DNA of 64,000 bases. It comes from Streptomyces sp. Ncost-T10-10d (GTDB lineage Bacteria; Actinomycetota; Actinomycetes; Streptomycetales; Streptomycetaceae). Every line of letters starts with the position of its first letter. Position 1 is the first letter of the stretch. The stretch is from positions 1 to 64,000 of the forward strand of contig NZ_FMDF01000170.1 of the NCBI RefSeq assembly GCF_900091955.1. The letters run 5' to 3'. Positions 24,119 to 32,867 of this stretch are shown here, in pieces. The position numbers and the translations under genes are program-made. The notes under the pieces were generated by a model. It was given only the letters and a program-made list of their open reading frames with translations. It was not told where the DNA came from and ran no database searches.

Positions 24119-26827
24119 GTGTTCCCGATACGACAAAGACGGCTCCGCCGGGTCCTGGCCGCGGCAGTGGTCGTCGCCGCCACCGGCTCGACGCTGCTGA
24201 CGTCACCGGCCTGGGCCGAGGAGGACGCCCCGCCGGCCACCTCCGTGGCCGGTGACCGGGTGCCGGTCGCGCCCGCTATGACTCAGCGTCTCGACGACAC
24301 GGTCCGTGAGGACACTCCGGCCCAGGCCGCACGGGCGCACCTGAAAGCCCACCAGGACACGTACAAGGTTCCGGTCACGGACCTCGAGACCGTCAGCACC
24401 AGCAAGGACGGCAAGCAGTCATCCGTCCGCTTCCAGCAGAAGCACAACGGCGTGCCGGTCTTCGGTGCCGAATACGCCGTGCAGACCGAGGCAGCGGACG
24501 GCGGTCAGAGCGTCACTTCCGCCACGGGCACCCTGTACACGGACCTGTCGGTCTCCACCGCACCGCGCGTTTCCGAGGCCACCGCCAAGAAGCGGATGTT
24601 CTCCCTCGACGGAAAGCTGCCGCGGGTCAAGGACGCCAAGACCGAGGGCCACGGCCTCATCGTCCTGCCGGACGCCCGAGGCGGCAAGCTGGCCTGGCAC
24701 TTCACCGTCACGGGTGCCCAGGCCGATGGCAGCCCGGTGCGCCAGGAGGTGTACGTCGACGCGAACATCGGCGGCATCGCCCTCTCGTACAACAACATCG
24801 ACGCCGCGGATGCCGCGCCGGTCAAGGGGACGGGCGTGCGCGTGGACGGCTCCGAGGCGGAGCTGGACATCAACAAGGAGGCGGGCGGGTCGTACACGCT
24901 CGTCGACTCCACACGGGACATGTACGCGCGGACCGGCGGCCAGATCCGCACGTACGACGCCCAGCGCAAGAGCTACTCGCTCGTGGCGGGCGGTCCGGTC
25001 ACCGAGGACATTCCCCTGGCGACCTCCGCGAGCGACCGGTTCGAAGCCACCAACACGTCCTCCGGTGCGGTCGACGCGCACCTGAACGCGGCGAAGGTCT
25101 ACGCATACCTCAAGGACAAGCTCGGCCGTGACGGTGTTGACGGCAAGGGCGGCACGATCTATTCCGTCGTCAACGTCGCGAACAACGGCAAGGACTACGC
25201 CAACGCCTTCTGGGACGGCTCCAAGATGGTCTACGGCCACATGGATGGCGTGCCGCTGTCCGTGGGCCTGGACGTGGTCGGCCACGAGATGACCCACGGC
25301 GTCACCGAGCACTCCGCAGGGCTTGTCTACCTGAACCAGTCGGGCGCCCTCAACGAGGCGATCTCCGACTACTTCGGCAATGCGATGGAGACCGCCGACA
25401 AGGGCGTCGCGATGAGCGACCCGACGTCCGGCCTCATCGGTGAATATCTCTGCAACGGCACGAAGCCGCTGAAGGAGTGCGCGCTGCGCGACCTCAACGA
25501 CGGCCGCAACGCGCAGACGGACTACGAGCCCATCACGCTCGACATCGACAACGGCGGCGTACACTCCAACTCCACCATCGTCGGTGGCGCGCTGTGGGAC
25601 ATCCGCAAGAACATCGACGCCGGCCTCGCCGACCGCATCATGTACCGGGCGGCCCAGAACTACCTCACCCCGCTGTCCGGCTTCACCGACATGCGCAACG
25701 CGGTCACCCTGGCCGCGAAGTCCCTGAAGGTCTCCGCTGCCGACCTCGACACCATCGGCCGGGCCTTCGACGACCACGGCATCGAGCGGGGCTGGGAGCA
25801 GAAGTCCGGCACCCACGACGGCACCACCATCGGCGCCGATGTCCTGCCCGCCTACGAGGTCTACAGCGGCATCGACGAGCAGGCCGCCCAGATCAGCGGC
25901 GATGTCTACGCCATTGGCCACGGTGACGCGATCGCCTGGGACCAGGGCAGCGCCGCCTTCGGTATCACGGTCGGCCGCTTCGGCAAGAGGCCCCAGCACG
26001 AGCTGGCGCAGTCGGACGCCTACCTGATGGACCCGTCCCTCGACGACGAGCGGGTCGTCTTCACCCGGATCTCCGCCGCCGGTGTCGGCATCTACCAGGC
26101 CGGCGACAAGGGGCAGGGCGCGATCAAGAAGCTGGTGGACACCCCGGACGCCGACGAGACCGAGCCGGTCACCGAGAACGGTGCCCTCGCCTACATCAGC
26201 ACCACTGCCGACGGTGAGCAGGACGTCATGCTCCTGAAGGCCGACGGCACCACGGTCAACGTGACGCCCGAAGCCGGCACCAAGGCCTCGCGCCTCGCCA
26301 TGAAGAACGGCACCATCGCCTGGGCCGGCGGCGACGGGACGTACCTGTACGTCTACGACATCGCCACGGGGACGACCCAGAACAAGCGGATCCCCGGCTT
26401 CCTGTTCAACAGCATCTCCGACATCCAGCTCACCTCGGACCGCGTCTTCTACCGCACCAGCGGCGGGTTCCTGATCCCCAGCACCACCATCGGATCGACG
26501 CCGGCCGCCGACGTGACCCAGATGAAGAACCTGACCTACCCGAAGAGTCTGTACGTCGCCCAGTTCTCGGTCAGCGACGAGTACTTCGCCTACTCGACGT
26601 ACGACATCTGGGGCGCTCTCGGCGCCTGGAACGGCCCGACCAAGGTGAAGGTCTCCACGACCGAGGACGTGCTGGCCGGGCTGAACAACTTCAGCCTCGC
26701 TTCGTGCTCCTCCGGTTCGCAGCTGGCCCCGTCGCTCGGTGACGGACAGCGCATCGTCTGGCTGGACACCACAGCCGCTGCGACGGACGTGGTGACGCGC
26801 GGGACGTTCGCGGGCACCTGCGAGTAG
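24119..26827 (+). CDS. Secreted thermolysin-like M4 metalloprotease with C-terminal propeller-like region
   Basis: A 902-aa secreted zinc protease. A basic N terminus (PIRQRRLRR) and hydrophobic core end at ASPAWAEE-like sequence near residue 35, giving a signal peptide. The FTP/PepSY-type propeptide spans about 50-220. The catalytic domain carries HEMTH (His389, Glu390, His393) and the third zinc ligand Glu413 in ALNEAISDYFGN, with the M4 segment GGVHSNSTIVGGALW further on. Residues from about 570 to the end are repetitive beta segments (VVFTRISAAGVGIYQAG, GALAYISTTADGEQDVML), roughly 330 aa longer than a simple M4 protease and probably a propeller for substrate or cell-wall binding. GTG24119 follows GGGGAGGG. 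A strong hairpin terminator follows. Confidence 0.92.
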   Translation: MFPIRQRRLRRVLAAAVVVAATGSTLLTSPAWAEEDAPPATSVAGDRVPVAPAMTQRLDDTVREDTPAQAARAHLKAHQDTYKVPVTDLETVSTSKDGKQSSVRFQQKHNGVPVFGAEYAVQTEAADGGQSVTSATGTLYTDLSVSTAPRVSEATAKKRMFSLDGKLPRVKDAKTEGHGLIVLPDARGGKLAWHFTVTGAQADGSPVRQEVYVDANIGGIALSYNNIDAADAAPVKGTGVRVDGSEAELDINKEAGGSYTLVDSTRDMYARTGGQIRTYDAQRKSYSLVAGGPVTEDIPLATSASDRFEATNTSSGAVDAHLNAAKVYAYLKDKLGRDGVDGKGGTIYSVVNVANNGKDYANAFWDGSKMVYGHMDGVPLSVGLDVVGHEMTHGVTEHSAGLVYLNQSGALNEAISDYFGNAMETADKGVAMSDPTSGLIGEYLCNGTKPLKECALRDLNDGRNAQTDYEPITLDIDNGGVHSNSTIVGGALWDIRKNIDAGLADRIMYRAAQNYLTPLSGFTDMRNAVTLAAKSLKVSAADLDTIGRAFDDHGIERGWEQKSGTHDGTTIGADVLPAYEVYSGIDEQAAQISGDVYAIGHGDAIAWDQGSAAFGITVGRFGKRPQHELAQSDAYLMDPSLDDERVVFTRISAAGVGIYQAGDKGQGAIKKLVDTPDADETEPVTENGALAYISTTADGEQDVMLLKADGTTVNVTPEAGTKASRLAMKNGTIAWAGGDGTYLYVYDIATGTTQNKRIPGFLFNSISDIQLTSDRVFYRTSGGFLIPSTTIGSTPAADVTQMKNLTYPKSLYVAQFSVSDEYFAYSTYDIWGALGAWNGPTKVKVSTTEDVLAGLNNFSLASCSSGSQLAPSLGDGQRIVWLDTTAAATDVVTRGTFAGTCE

Positions 26828-26843
26828 CATCCGCCACACGCCG

Positions 26844-26876
26844 GAGGTGGTCACCGGATCTTCCGGTGACCACCTC
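26844..26876 (+). terminator. Hairpin terminator after the protease gene
   Basis: A perfect 15-bp stem (GAGGTGGTCACCGGA, 26844-26858, with its complement at 26862-26876) closes a 3-nt loop and starts 17 nt after the protease stop codon. A short CTTC follows rather than a U-run, as is common in Streptomyces. Confidence 0.8.
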
Positions 26877-27012
26877 TTCGCATGCGAGCAACGGAATGCT
26901 CGCCAACTTCCTGGCGGCGACAGTGCGTACCGGACCTGTGACGCCGCTCGCACATCGCCTTTCGATGAACCGTAGCGCTCCGGCAGGTCACGTCGTTCAC
27001 GGTGACACATGG

Positions 27013-27061
27013 GCCGGCCGGTGTTCTCCGACGCTCAGGGCGCCGGAGAACACCGGCCGGC
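27013..27061. terminator. Long hairpin, terminator of the small minus-strand gene
   Basis: A perfect 18-bp stem (27013-27030 with 27044-27061) and 13-nt loop lie 19 nt beyond the stop of the minus-strand gene at 27080. As a dyad it may act in both directions, insulating this gene from the protease transcript. Confidence 0.75.
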
Positions 27062-27079
27062 GTGTTCAGCGGGAGCCGG

Positions 27080-27268
27080 CTACATGGGGTCCATGTTCTG
27101 GTTGCCGCCGCCGCGGCTCTCCTGCTCGCTCTGCTCCTGCAGTCGGCGGGCCTGGTCCGTCAGCCGCTTACGCTCCTTCGGGTCCGAGGTGCGCGCGGCC
27201 TCGTCCTTCATCTCCTGCGCCTTGGCACGCATCTGCTGGGCACGGCCGGATTCACCTGCAACGCTCAT
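27080..27268 (-). CDS. Small hydrophilic helical protein (DUF6381-like)
   Basis: A 62-aa highly charged protein (MSVAGESGRAQQMRAKAQEM, then ARTSDPKERKRLTDQARRL) predicted to be nearly all helix or coiled coil, with a Gly/Gln/Asn-rich tail ending NMDPM. It resembles the small DUF6381 proteins common in Streptomyces, whose function is unknown. ATG27268 follows AGGAG at 5 nt; an in-frame GTG at 27274 lies too close to that ribosome binding site. It is monocistronic, with its own terminator at 27013-27061. Confidence 0.75.
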   Translation of the reverse strand: MSVAGESGRAQQMRAKAQEMKDEAARTSDPKERKRLTDQARRLQEQSEQESRGGGNQNMDPM

Positions 27269-27688
27269 GATCACTCCTGGATCTGTCGGGAAGAGCGGGC
27301 CTCATCAGCGAAACAGCGCCCAGGCACCCACGCATCTCGAACGGTCACCCACCGCTATCCCCACAGCTCAAGCCTGCCCCGCTCGTATGTCGGGGCGTGT
27401 CTGCCCGTTGCTTCCTGTGCCGGCGTCTTTTCCCGACCAAACCCCCGGCAGGTGGATGACCCGATCGCGGTCCGGCCCCCATCGTCACAGGACCTCGGGG
27501 CCCTGTGTGCGGCCGAGGCCGTTGACCAGCAGGTCACGGACGTCGAGACCGCTGACGGTGCCCACGCCCTTGATCGCTCCGGTGTACAAGGTCCCGGCGC
27601 GCTCGGTCGGCCCCGTGCCAGGGGCGGTGCCCGGCGCGGGCCGTGGGCTCACCAGAAGCCGGTGTGGGAGCGCCGCTGGTGCGGCGCC
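27269..27688. other. Gap, no gene seen
   Basis: Beyond the promoter region of the small minus-strand gene I see no supported feature. Frames across this stretch lack motifs. It borders the IS5 relic at 27689 and may be debris from the same insertion and deletion events. Confidence 0.35.
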
Positions 27689-27751
27689 GGGATGCCCGAC
27701 CAGGCCGCGAACCGGCGGGATCGCGTCGAGCAGCGGCAGCAACTGGCTTCA
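27689..27751 (-). mobile_element. IS5-family transposase fragment (internal)
   Basis: About 20 codons read SQLLPLLDAIPPVRGLVGHP, matching the 'NDVTQLLPLLDAIPPVRGxxGRPR' block of IS5-family DDE transposases found in Streptomyces. Both flanks diverge at once, and a TGA lies immediately upstream in frame, so it is a scrap. A second IS5 scrap, an N terminus on the opposite strand, lies at 30040. No terminal inverted repeats were found. Confidence 0.6.
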
Positions 27752-27880
27752 CATGAACGTCCGCAGCCGCTTGAGCACCGAGCGTATTTCTACTCCAGCA
27801 GCTTTCACCCGGTGCAGTAGCTTGCCAACGCCGCCTGGAATCACCAGCTGCCGCGCAGCAGAGCAACCGGAGGGTCACAA

Positions 27881-28638
27881 ATGCCCCGAGAGGCCCCGTA
27901 CCTTGCAGTAGCCGACGCGCTGCGTGCACGGATTCTCGCGGGAGAGTGGGAGATCGGGGCGCGCCTGCCGTCCCGGGCACAGCTCGCAGAGGAGTACGGG
28001 GTCGGGCGCAACGTCACGCAGAGGGCCGTGGATCGCTTGATCGGCAAGGGACTCCTCGAAGGACGCGCGGGCTCGGGCACCTACGTCCGCATGCCGTGCG
28101 AGCGCCTGCGGATGGTCCGCTCGCGGCAACGCGAACGCCGCAACGGCTCCCCTCCCTCGCCGGTATGAAGGAGCGGGGCAAGGCCGGCGCCTGGGATTCG
28201 CACAGCCGGACACGCGTCCCCGCTCCTGAGGCAATCGCCGAGCGTCTTGCCATCAGCCCCGGAGACCTCTGCGTCAACACGCACTATGAGTTCCTCGCCG
28301 ACGGGCAACCCGTCCAGCTTTCCGAATCCTGGGAGCCGATGGCCATCACGGACGGAACGCCGATCGTACTGCCCGAGACGGGTCCCCTTGCGGGAAAGGG
28401 GGTGGTTGAGCGCATGCGCTCCATCGGTGTTGATATCGAGACCGTGGTCGAGCTGCCCCGCCCGGCTCGTGCCACCCAGGAACAGGCGAACCTACTGGGG
28501 ATCAGCGTCGGGGACCTGGTGCTCCAGATCGAGCGGACCATCTACGACACCGACGGACGTCCGGTGGAAACCGCCGACATCGTCATTCCGGACGTGCGCC
28601 GTGAAGTGGCCTACGAGTTCGTGGTCGACCAGCCGTAG
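27881..28638 (+). pseudogene. GntR/HutC-family regulator interrupted by a frameshift
   Basis: The N-terminal part (27881-28168) has a complete GntR winged helix: YLAVADALRARILAGEWEIG, then LAEEYGVGRNVTQRAVDRL and GSGTYVR. The C-terminal part continues one base out of phase (from about 28150) with a full UTRA effector domain (ISPGDLCVNTHYEFLADGQP, then IERTIYDTDGRPVETADIV). Restoring one base near 28149-28153 would rejoin them as GSPFLAGMKERGKAGAWDS, as in intact relatives. GGAGGG precedes ATG27881. As sequenced, only an isolated HTH or an unattached UTRA domain could be made. A true mutation and a base-calling error are both possible. It lies just upstream of the MFS exporter it may have regulated. 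Confidence 0.8.
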
Positions 28639-28688
28639 CCGCTGAAGCCGGCAGAGCGATATTTCACATCCGACAGTAGGTGACTCGA

Positions 28689-29948
28689 ATGTCAATACCC
28701 TCCCGACTCGGACTCCTGCACGATCCGGACTTCCGGCGGCTGTTTGCGGCCACCGCGCTCGGTCAACTGGGCGATCGCATTATCTTTCTCGCGTTGCCTC
28801 TGGTTGCGATCGTGGCATTGAATGCTGACGAGTTCCAGGTTGGATTACTGTCCGCGATGACCACGGCAGGCTCGCTCCTGGTCGGGCTGCCGGCAGGTGC
28901 GTGGGTGGACCGTATGCGGAAACGATCAGTGATGATCAGCACTGATCTTGCTCGGGCGGTGGCCCTCTTGACGATACCGGTGGCGTGGTGGTCGGAGCTT
29001 CTGACGATCTGGTGGCTCTACGCGGTCGCGTTGGTTCATGGGGTGCTGACAGTCTTCTTCGATGTCGCGTACGTGAGTTATCTGCCGCACCTGGTGGGGC
29101 GCGGCAATCTCCTTGAAGGAAACTCAAAGCTCTCGGCGATACGTTCGGTAACCAGTATCAGTGGACCAGGGATGGCAGGGCCGCTTGTCGGCTGGCTCGG
29201 AGCCCCTGTAACGCTTGTGGTGAGTTCGGTCGGGATGGTGATGTCAGGGGTGCTTGCGACCGGCATCCGCAAACGCGAACAGAAGCCGGAGTCGAGTGAG
29301 CACCCTCAACTGCTTCGAGACATCAAAGAAGGGTTGAAGTTTGTTCTCAAGCATCCCGTCCTGCGTGCAATCATCCTGGGGGATGCAATATTCAACCTCT
29401 TCCTGGTCATGTATCAGACCATGTTGCTGGTCTTCTTGGAGAGGGAGATGGATCTCGAGTCCTTCGGTATCGGCCTCATCCTGTCGGGAATGGGCTGTGG
29501 TGCCCTGCTGGGCGCGCTGTGGGCGACCAGGGTCTCGAAGCGGATCGGGCAGGGTCCGGTCATCTGGCTCGCCCCACTTGTCACCTGTCCGTTGACAGTG
29601 CTGATGCCATTGGCGCATCCGGGTTGGAACGTGTACGTGGCTGCACTCGGACTCGCGTTCCTTTCCCTGGGCGGAGTCATCCGCTTTGTTGCTCAATCAA
29701 GCCTCCAGCAGACCCTCACACCAGATCGGCTCTTGGGACGGATGAGTGCGACAGCCCGGTTCGTGTCCTGGGGCGGCATTCCGCTCGGCGGGCTTTTGGG
29801 GGGAGCTTCGGGGATTGTGTTCGGAGCAAAAGCTACATTGTGGATCGGTGCCGCCGGCATGACGTTGAGCACCATCCCGTACTTTCTGTCGCCGCTTCGA
29901 AACATGCGCGAATTGCCCGAGGGAGAAGATCCCGAACTCGTGCGCTGA
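28689..29948 (+). CDS. MFS exporter (macrolide-efflux / enterobactin-exporter-like)
   Basis: A 419-aa, 12-TM major facilitator protein. N-terminal hallmarks are LLHDPDFRRLFAATALGQLG and the loop motif LPAGAWVDRMRKRSVMI (the family's G-x-x-x-D-R-x-G/R-R-R motif A). The central loop is about residues 190-210 and the second half mirrors the first. It resembles MFS_3-type drug or siderophore exporters; substrate unknown. Many codons end in A or T, clearly less GC-biased than neighbouring genes, which suggests recent acquisition. ATG28689 is preferred over GTG28680 (AGG at 28677-28679). It lies between two IS5 scraps and behind the frameshifted GntR gene. Confidence 0.85.
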   Translation: MSIPSRLGLLHDPDFRRLFAATALGQLGDRIIFLALPLVAIVALNADEFQVGLLSAMTTAGSLLVGLPAGAWVDRMRKRSVMISTDLARAVALLTIPVAWWSELLTIWWLYAVALVHGVLTVFFDVAYVSYLPHLVGRGNLLEGNSKLSAIRSVTSISGPGMAGPLVGWLGAPVTLVVSSVGMVMSGVLATGIRKREQKPESSEHPQLLRDIKEGLKFVLKHPVLRAIILGDAIFNLFLVMYQTMLLVFLEREMDLESFGIGLILSGMGCGALLGALWATRVSKRIGQGPVIWLAPLVTCPLTVLMPLAHPGWNVYVAALGLAFLSLGGVIRFVAQSSLQQTLTPDRLLGRMSATARFVSWGGIPLGGLLGGASGIVFGAKATLWIGAAGMTLSTIPYFLSPLRNMRELPEGEDPELVR

Positions 29949-30039
29949 GGCTTTCGACGGCTGACACCATGAGGTGGATCGGTCTTGATGGCCATGTCCG
30001 GCAGGTGAGTTGAGTGTTCGGTCCGGTGAGGAGACGCCG

Positions 30040-30181
30040 CCGTGAATCGTGTCGGATGAGCTGTGGGACCGCCTTGAGCCGCTGCTGCCGCAGCGCCACT
30101 GGCGCTTCCGGTATCCGGACCGCAAGCCGTTGCCGGACCGGGAGGTGCTGTGCGAGATCCGGTACATGCTGCACACCGGAC
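30040..30181 (+). mobile_element. IS5-family transposase fragment (N terminus)
   Basis: The frame reads VSDELWDRLEPLLPQR, then RKPLPDREVLCEIRYMLHTG, a textbook N terminus of an IS5-group transposase ('DELWxRIEPLLP...GRKPLxDRxVLxGILFVLHTGI'). Similarity stops at about 30181, where the expected 'IPWEyLPxELG' is replaced by unrelated sequence. It is therefore a 3'-truncated copy, in opposite orientation to the scrap at 27689. Confidence 0.75.
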
Positions 30182-30248
30182 CGGCCTCAGCCGGAGTTCA
30201 GCCGATGGATCTGCCACGGACGGCGGTGAGCCGTGGTGTGATGACGCC

Positions 30249-30641
30249 GTGAGCCGTGCTGCAGAAGAGACGAACCGCCGCATGCTTCGGGCACGGGATG
30301 CGATGGACCGCGCCTATGCGCAGCCGCTGGACGTTCCGGCCCTGGCCCGGATCGCCCATGTGTCCCAGGCGCACTTCACGCGCACCTTCCGGGCCACGTT
30401 CGGCGAGACGCCACACCGCTACCTGCAGCGCCGCCGTGTCGAGCGTGCGATGTTCCTGTTGCGGGAGACCGACCGGAGTGTGACGGACATCTGCTTCCAA
30501 GTCGGCTTCGGCAGCCCAGGAACCTTCAGCCGCACATTCCGCGACATCGTCGGCCGGTCACCGAGGACGTACCGCAAGGAAGCGGCGGCCACGAGCGTAC
30601 CGACGTGCTTCACGATGGCGTGGACGCGGCCGAGCGCCTGA
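30249..30641 (+). CDS. Small AraC-type HTH regulator
   Basis: A 130-aa protein that is essentially only the double-HTH AraC DNA-binding domain: PLDVPALARIAHVSQAHFTR and FRATFGETPHRYL, then DRSVTDICFQVGFGSPGTFS and the closing FRDIVGRSPRTYR. There is no sensory domain, as in the SoxS/MarA class. GTG30249 is used; the Shine-Dalgarno is weak. It sits 75 nt upstream of a VOC-family gene in the same direction, a common Streptomyces pairing, and probably regulates it. Confidence 0.85.
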   Translation: MSRAAEETNRRMLRARDAMDRAYAQPLDVPALARIAHVSQAHFTRTFRATFGETPHRYLQRRRVERAMFLLRETDRSVTDICFQVGFGSPGTFSRTFRDIVGRSPRTYRKEAAATSVPTCFTMAWTRPSA

Positions 30642-30716
30642 GCGTCCGCACTGCCTGCACCGTCCGTCTGTTGAGCAGTTTTGGATAAGTTTCCGTCCGG
30701 CTTGCCCGGTAGCGTG

Positions 30717-31133
30717 ATGCACATGTTCAACGCCATCACGCACTCGCAGATCTATGTACTCGACCAGGACGAGGCCCTTGACTTCTACGTCGGAAAGCTT
30801 GGCCTGGAGGTCAACGCCGATGTCGATCTGGGCTTCATGCGCTGGCTGACCGTCAGCGTCCCGGGCCACCCGGAGCGCCAGATCCTGCTGGAGAGGCCGG
30901 GCCCCCCGGCGATGTCCGAGGAAACGGCGCAGCAGGTCCGCGAACTGGTGACCAAGGGAGTGATGGGTGGCTCCCTCATCTTCAGCACGGACGACTGCCG
31001 CAAGACGTACGAGACGCTGCTGGGCCGGGGCGTCGAGTTCACCGAGGAGCCGACCGATCGTCCGTACGGAACCGACTGTGGCCTTCGCGACCCCTTCGGC
31101 AACAGCATCCGCTTCACCCAGCCGAGGGCCTGA
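30717..31133 (+). CDS. VOC-family (glyoxalase/bleomycin-resistance-fold) protein
   Basis: A 138-aa protein with two beta-alpha-beta-beta-beta modules. Module one includes THSQIYVLDQDEALDFYVGK and LGLEVNADVDLGFMRWLTV. Module two includes LIFSTDDCRKTYETLLGRG and ends YGTDCGLRDPFGNSIRF, the VOC 'F.DPdGN...l' signature. The family covers dioxygenases, lyases and resistance proteins; the substrate is not inferable. ATG30717 or ATG30723 may start it, and neither has a Shine-Dalgarno. It follows the small AraC regulator. Confidence 0.85.
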   Translation: MHMFNAITHSQIYVLDQDEALDFYVGKLGLEVNADVDLGFMRWLTVSVPGHPERQILLERPGPPAMSEETAQQVRELVTKGVMGGSLIFSTDDCRKTYETLLGRGVEFTEEPTDRPYGTDCGLRDPFGNSIRFTQPRA

Positions 31134-31204
31134 GGGCTGTCCTACGGGTTACGAGCGGAGCCAGAGCAGAATCGCGGCAACGGCAACGGTGCCGTGAAGG
31201 GCAT

Positions 31205-31446
31205 GGGTGGCCGAGTCCGCGACGGCGGTGCGGTGCCTGCGCCCCAGCCGCAGACCGGCCGGGCCGACCTGGCGCATGGCCCGGGCAGTCTTCATGTGGT
31301 TGAGGCGCTCGCCGTATTCGCGCAGTTCGGCGGCGATCCTCGGGACACCGTAGTGCCGTCCGAGTCCTGGCGAATCCTGCCCATCCGGGCGGCGAGCTCC
31401 GCGTCGGCCGTCCGGCGGGCCGCCCGGTCGGCTGCCACGACATGTC
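31205..31446 (-). mobile_element. IS3-family transposase (OrfB) fragment
   Basis: One frame reads AADRAARRTADAELAARMGR then IRQDSDGT. After a frameshift near the GGCACTACGG run it continues YGVPRIAAELREYGERLNH, then KTARAMRQVGPAGLRLGRRH. This matches the N-terminal HTH_21 region of IS3 OrfB ('..AyGvpRvtaELr..G..vnhkrVaRlMre.gl.g..rrr'). The DDE catalytic core is absent, so it is a dead fragment. Confidence 0.7.
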
Positions 31447-31520
31447 CGTTCTCGGATCCTCAAGATCCGCGTCTCAGGTGTCCAGGCTCCGGGGCCAGGG
31501 CCCGTGCGGGCGGCCCTTGA

Positions 31521-32324
31521 TCAACTGGCTGCCCCGGTACGCGCGTACTGGCCTGGAGTGATGCCCATGACACGCTTGAAGTGCCGGGTGAGGTGGGACT
31601 GGTCGTAGAAGCCGGTGGCGGCCGCTACTGCGCCCGGCGGCTGCCCGTCGAGCAGCAGACGGCGGGCCAGGTCGACGCGGCGGGACGTCAGGTACTGATG
31701 GGGTGCGATGCCGAATGCGGCGCTGAAGGCACGCACGAGATGTGTGGGATGGGCGTGGACCAGACGTGCGGCTTCGGCCAGGGTGATGGCTCCGAGCAAT
31801 CGCTCGTCGAGGAGGTCACGCAGGTCCTGGGCGACACCGCGGTCGGGCCCCGCTCTGCCGACGGCCAGTTTGGGGCGCAGGTGCTCGCGCAGACGCTCGC
31901 TGATGAGGGCCAGACGGCTCTCCGCCTCGAACGCGTCGCCCCGGTCGGCGAGGGCTGTGTGCAATTGTCCGATGCGTCTGCGCAGGACGCAGTCGGCGAG
32001 GTCCGGGCCGTCCACCGCCGGGCCGATGAAGCGCTCGTCCAGCTGCGACATGTCGAGATAGAGAACACGCTTGCGGAAGCCGTGAGGGGTGGCAGGTGAG
32101 CCATTGTGCGGGACCTGCGGCGGGAGCAGGCTCACGGTGTCGTTCGGGGTGGCGCGCTCATGGCGGTCCAGGTCGTAGCGGACCGCGCCGTCGTCGACAA
32201 TCAGCAGGGTCCAGGCGTCGTGGACGTGCATGGGGTACGCGTGCTCGGTGAAGTGGGCGTGGAAGACCTCCACGACACCCGCGACCGGCGGGCGCCAAGC
32301 GGAGATTTCCTGCCGGGGCACCAT
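31521..32324 (-). CDS. AraC-family regulator with cupin-type sensory domain
   Basis: A 267-aa regulator. The N-terminal AraC-binding (cupin-like) domain (about 1-150) includes FHAHFTEHAYPMHVHDAW and LLPPQVPHNGSPA. The C-terminal double HTH (about 165-262) includes ITLAEAARLVHAHPTHLVR and GAVAAATGFYDQSHLTRHFK, then VMGITPGQYAR. ATG32324 is chosen; a longer open frame would cross the divergent gene. It is divergent from the DUF2000 gene at 32373 with only 48 nt between starts, so the two probably share a control region. Confidence 0.88.
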   Translation of the reverse strand: MVPRQEISAWRPPVAGVVEVFHAHFTEHAYPMHVHDAWTLLIVDDGAVRYDLDRHERATPNDTVSLLPPQVPHNGSPATPHGFRKRVLYLDMSQLDERFIGPAVDGPDLADCVLRRRIGQLHTALADRGDAFEAESRLALISERLREHLRPKLAVGRAGPDRGVAQDLRDLLDERLLGAITLAEAARLVHAHPTHLVRAFSAAFGIAPHQYLTSRRVDLARRLLLDGQPPGAVAAATGFYDQSHLTRHFKRVMGITPGQYARTGAAS

Positions 32325-32372
32325 GCAAAGAACGTACAAGACGGAGAAGGCAGAACCCTGGAGTCTCGAAGC

Positions 32373-32858
32373 ATGAGAACCAAGGATGAGACCGAGACCG
32401 AGACCGGGGTCCGGGGCGAGAGCGGTGCGGGCGATGAGCACGTGGTTGTCCGGTTCGACACGAAGATCGCCGTTCTGCTGCGCGACGACCTGGAGCCCTG
32501 GCAGCGGCTGAATGTGACCGCCTTCGTGGTCAGTGGGCTCGGCACGGCATCCCCGGAGATGATCGGCGAGCCGTACACGGACGCCGACGACACCGCGTAT
32601 CTGCCGATGTTCCGCCAGCCCGTACTGGTCTTCCAGGGGACGAAGGAGACACTGACCACCGCGCACGGTCGTGCGCTGTCCCGCTCGCTGCCGAGAGCGG
32701 TGTTCACCTCGGATCTGTTCAACACGGGCAACGACCGGGACAACCGGGCAGCTGTACGGGCCGTGGGCAAGGATCAGCTCGACCTGGTGGGGATGGCTGT
32801 CTACGGACCGCGCAATCTGGTGGACAAAGTCCTCAAGGGCGCACGGATGCACCCCTGA
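32373..32858 (+). CDS. DUF2000-family protein
   Basis: A 161-aa soluble protein. After a charged leader (~25 residues) the DUF2000 core begins at VRFDTKIAVLLRDDLEPWQR, with LNVTAFVVSGLGTA, IGEPYTDADDTAYLPMFRQP and AVYGPRNLVDKVLKG near the C terminus. The family has a fold like peptidyl-tRNA hydrolase 2; no function is established to my knowledge. It is divergent from the AraC regulator, which very likely controls it. The Shine-Dalgarno is not obvious. Confidence 0.8.
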   Translation: MRTKDETETETGVRGESGAGDEHVVVRFDTKIAVLLRDDLEPWQRLNVTAFVVSGLGTASPEMIGEPYTDADDTAYLPMFRQPVLVFQGTKETLTTAHGRALSRSLPRAVFTSDLFNTGNDRDNRAAVRAVGKDQLDLVGMAVYGPRNLVDKVLKGARMHP

Positions 32859-32867
32859 GCAGCGCGA

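Noticed and set aside
24419..27010. Minus-strand ORF of 863 aa opposite the protease
   Set aside because: Antisense shadow rich in Val/Gly/Asp/Arg repeats typical of reversed Streptomyces codons.
27485..27742. 85-aa minus-strand ORF as an intact gene
   Set aside because: Only its first ~18 codons resemble an IS5 transposase; the rest is low-information sequence, so it is called a fragment.
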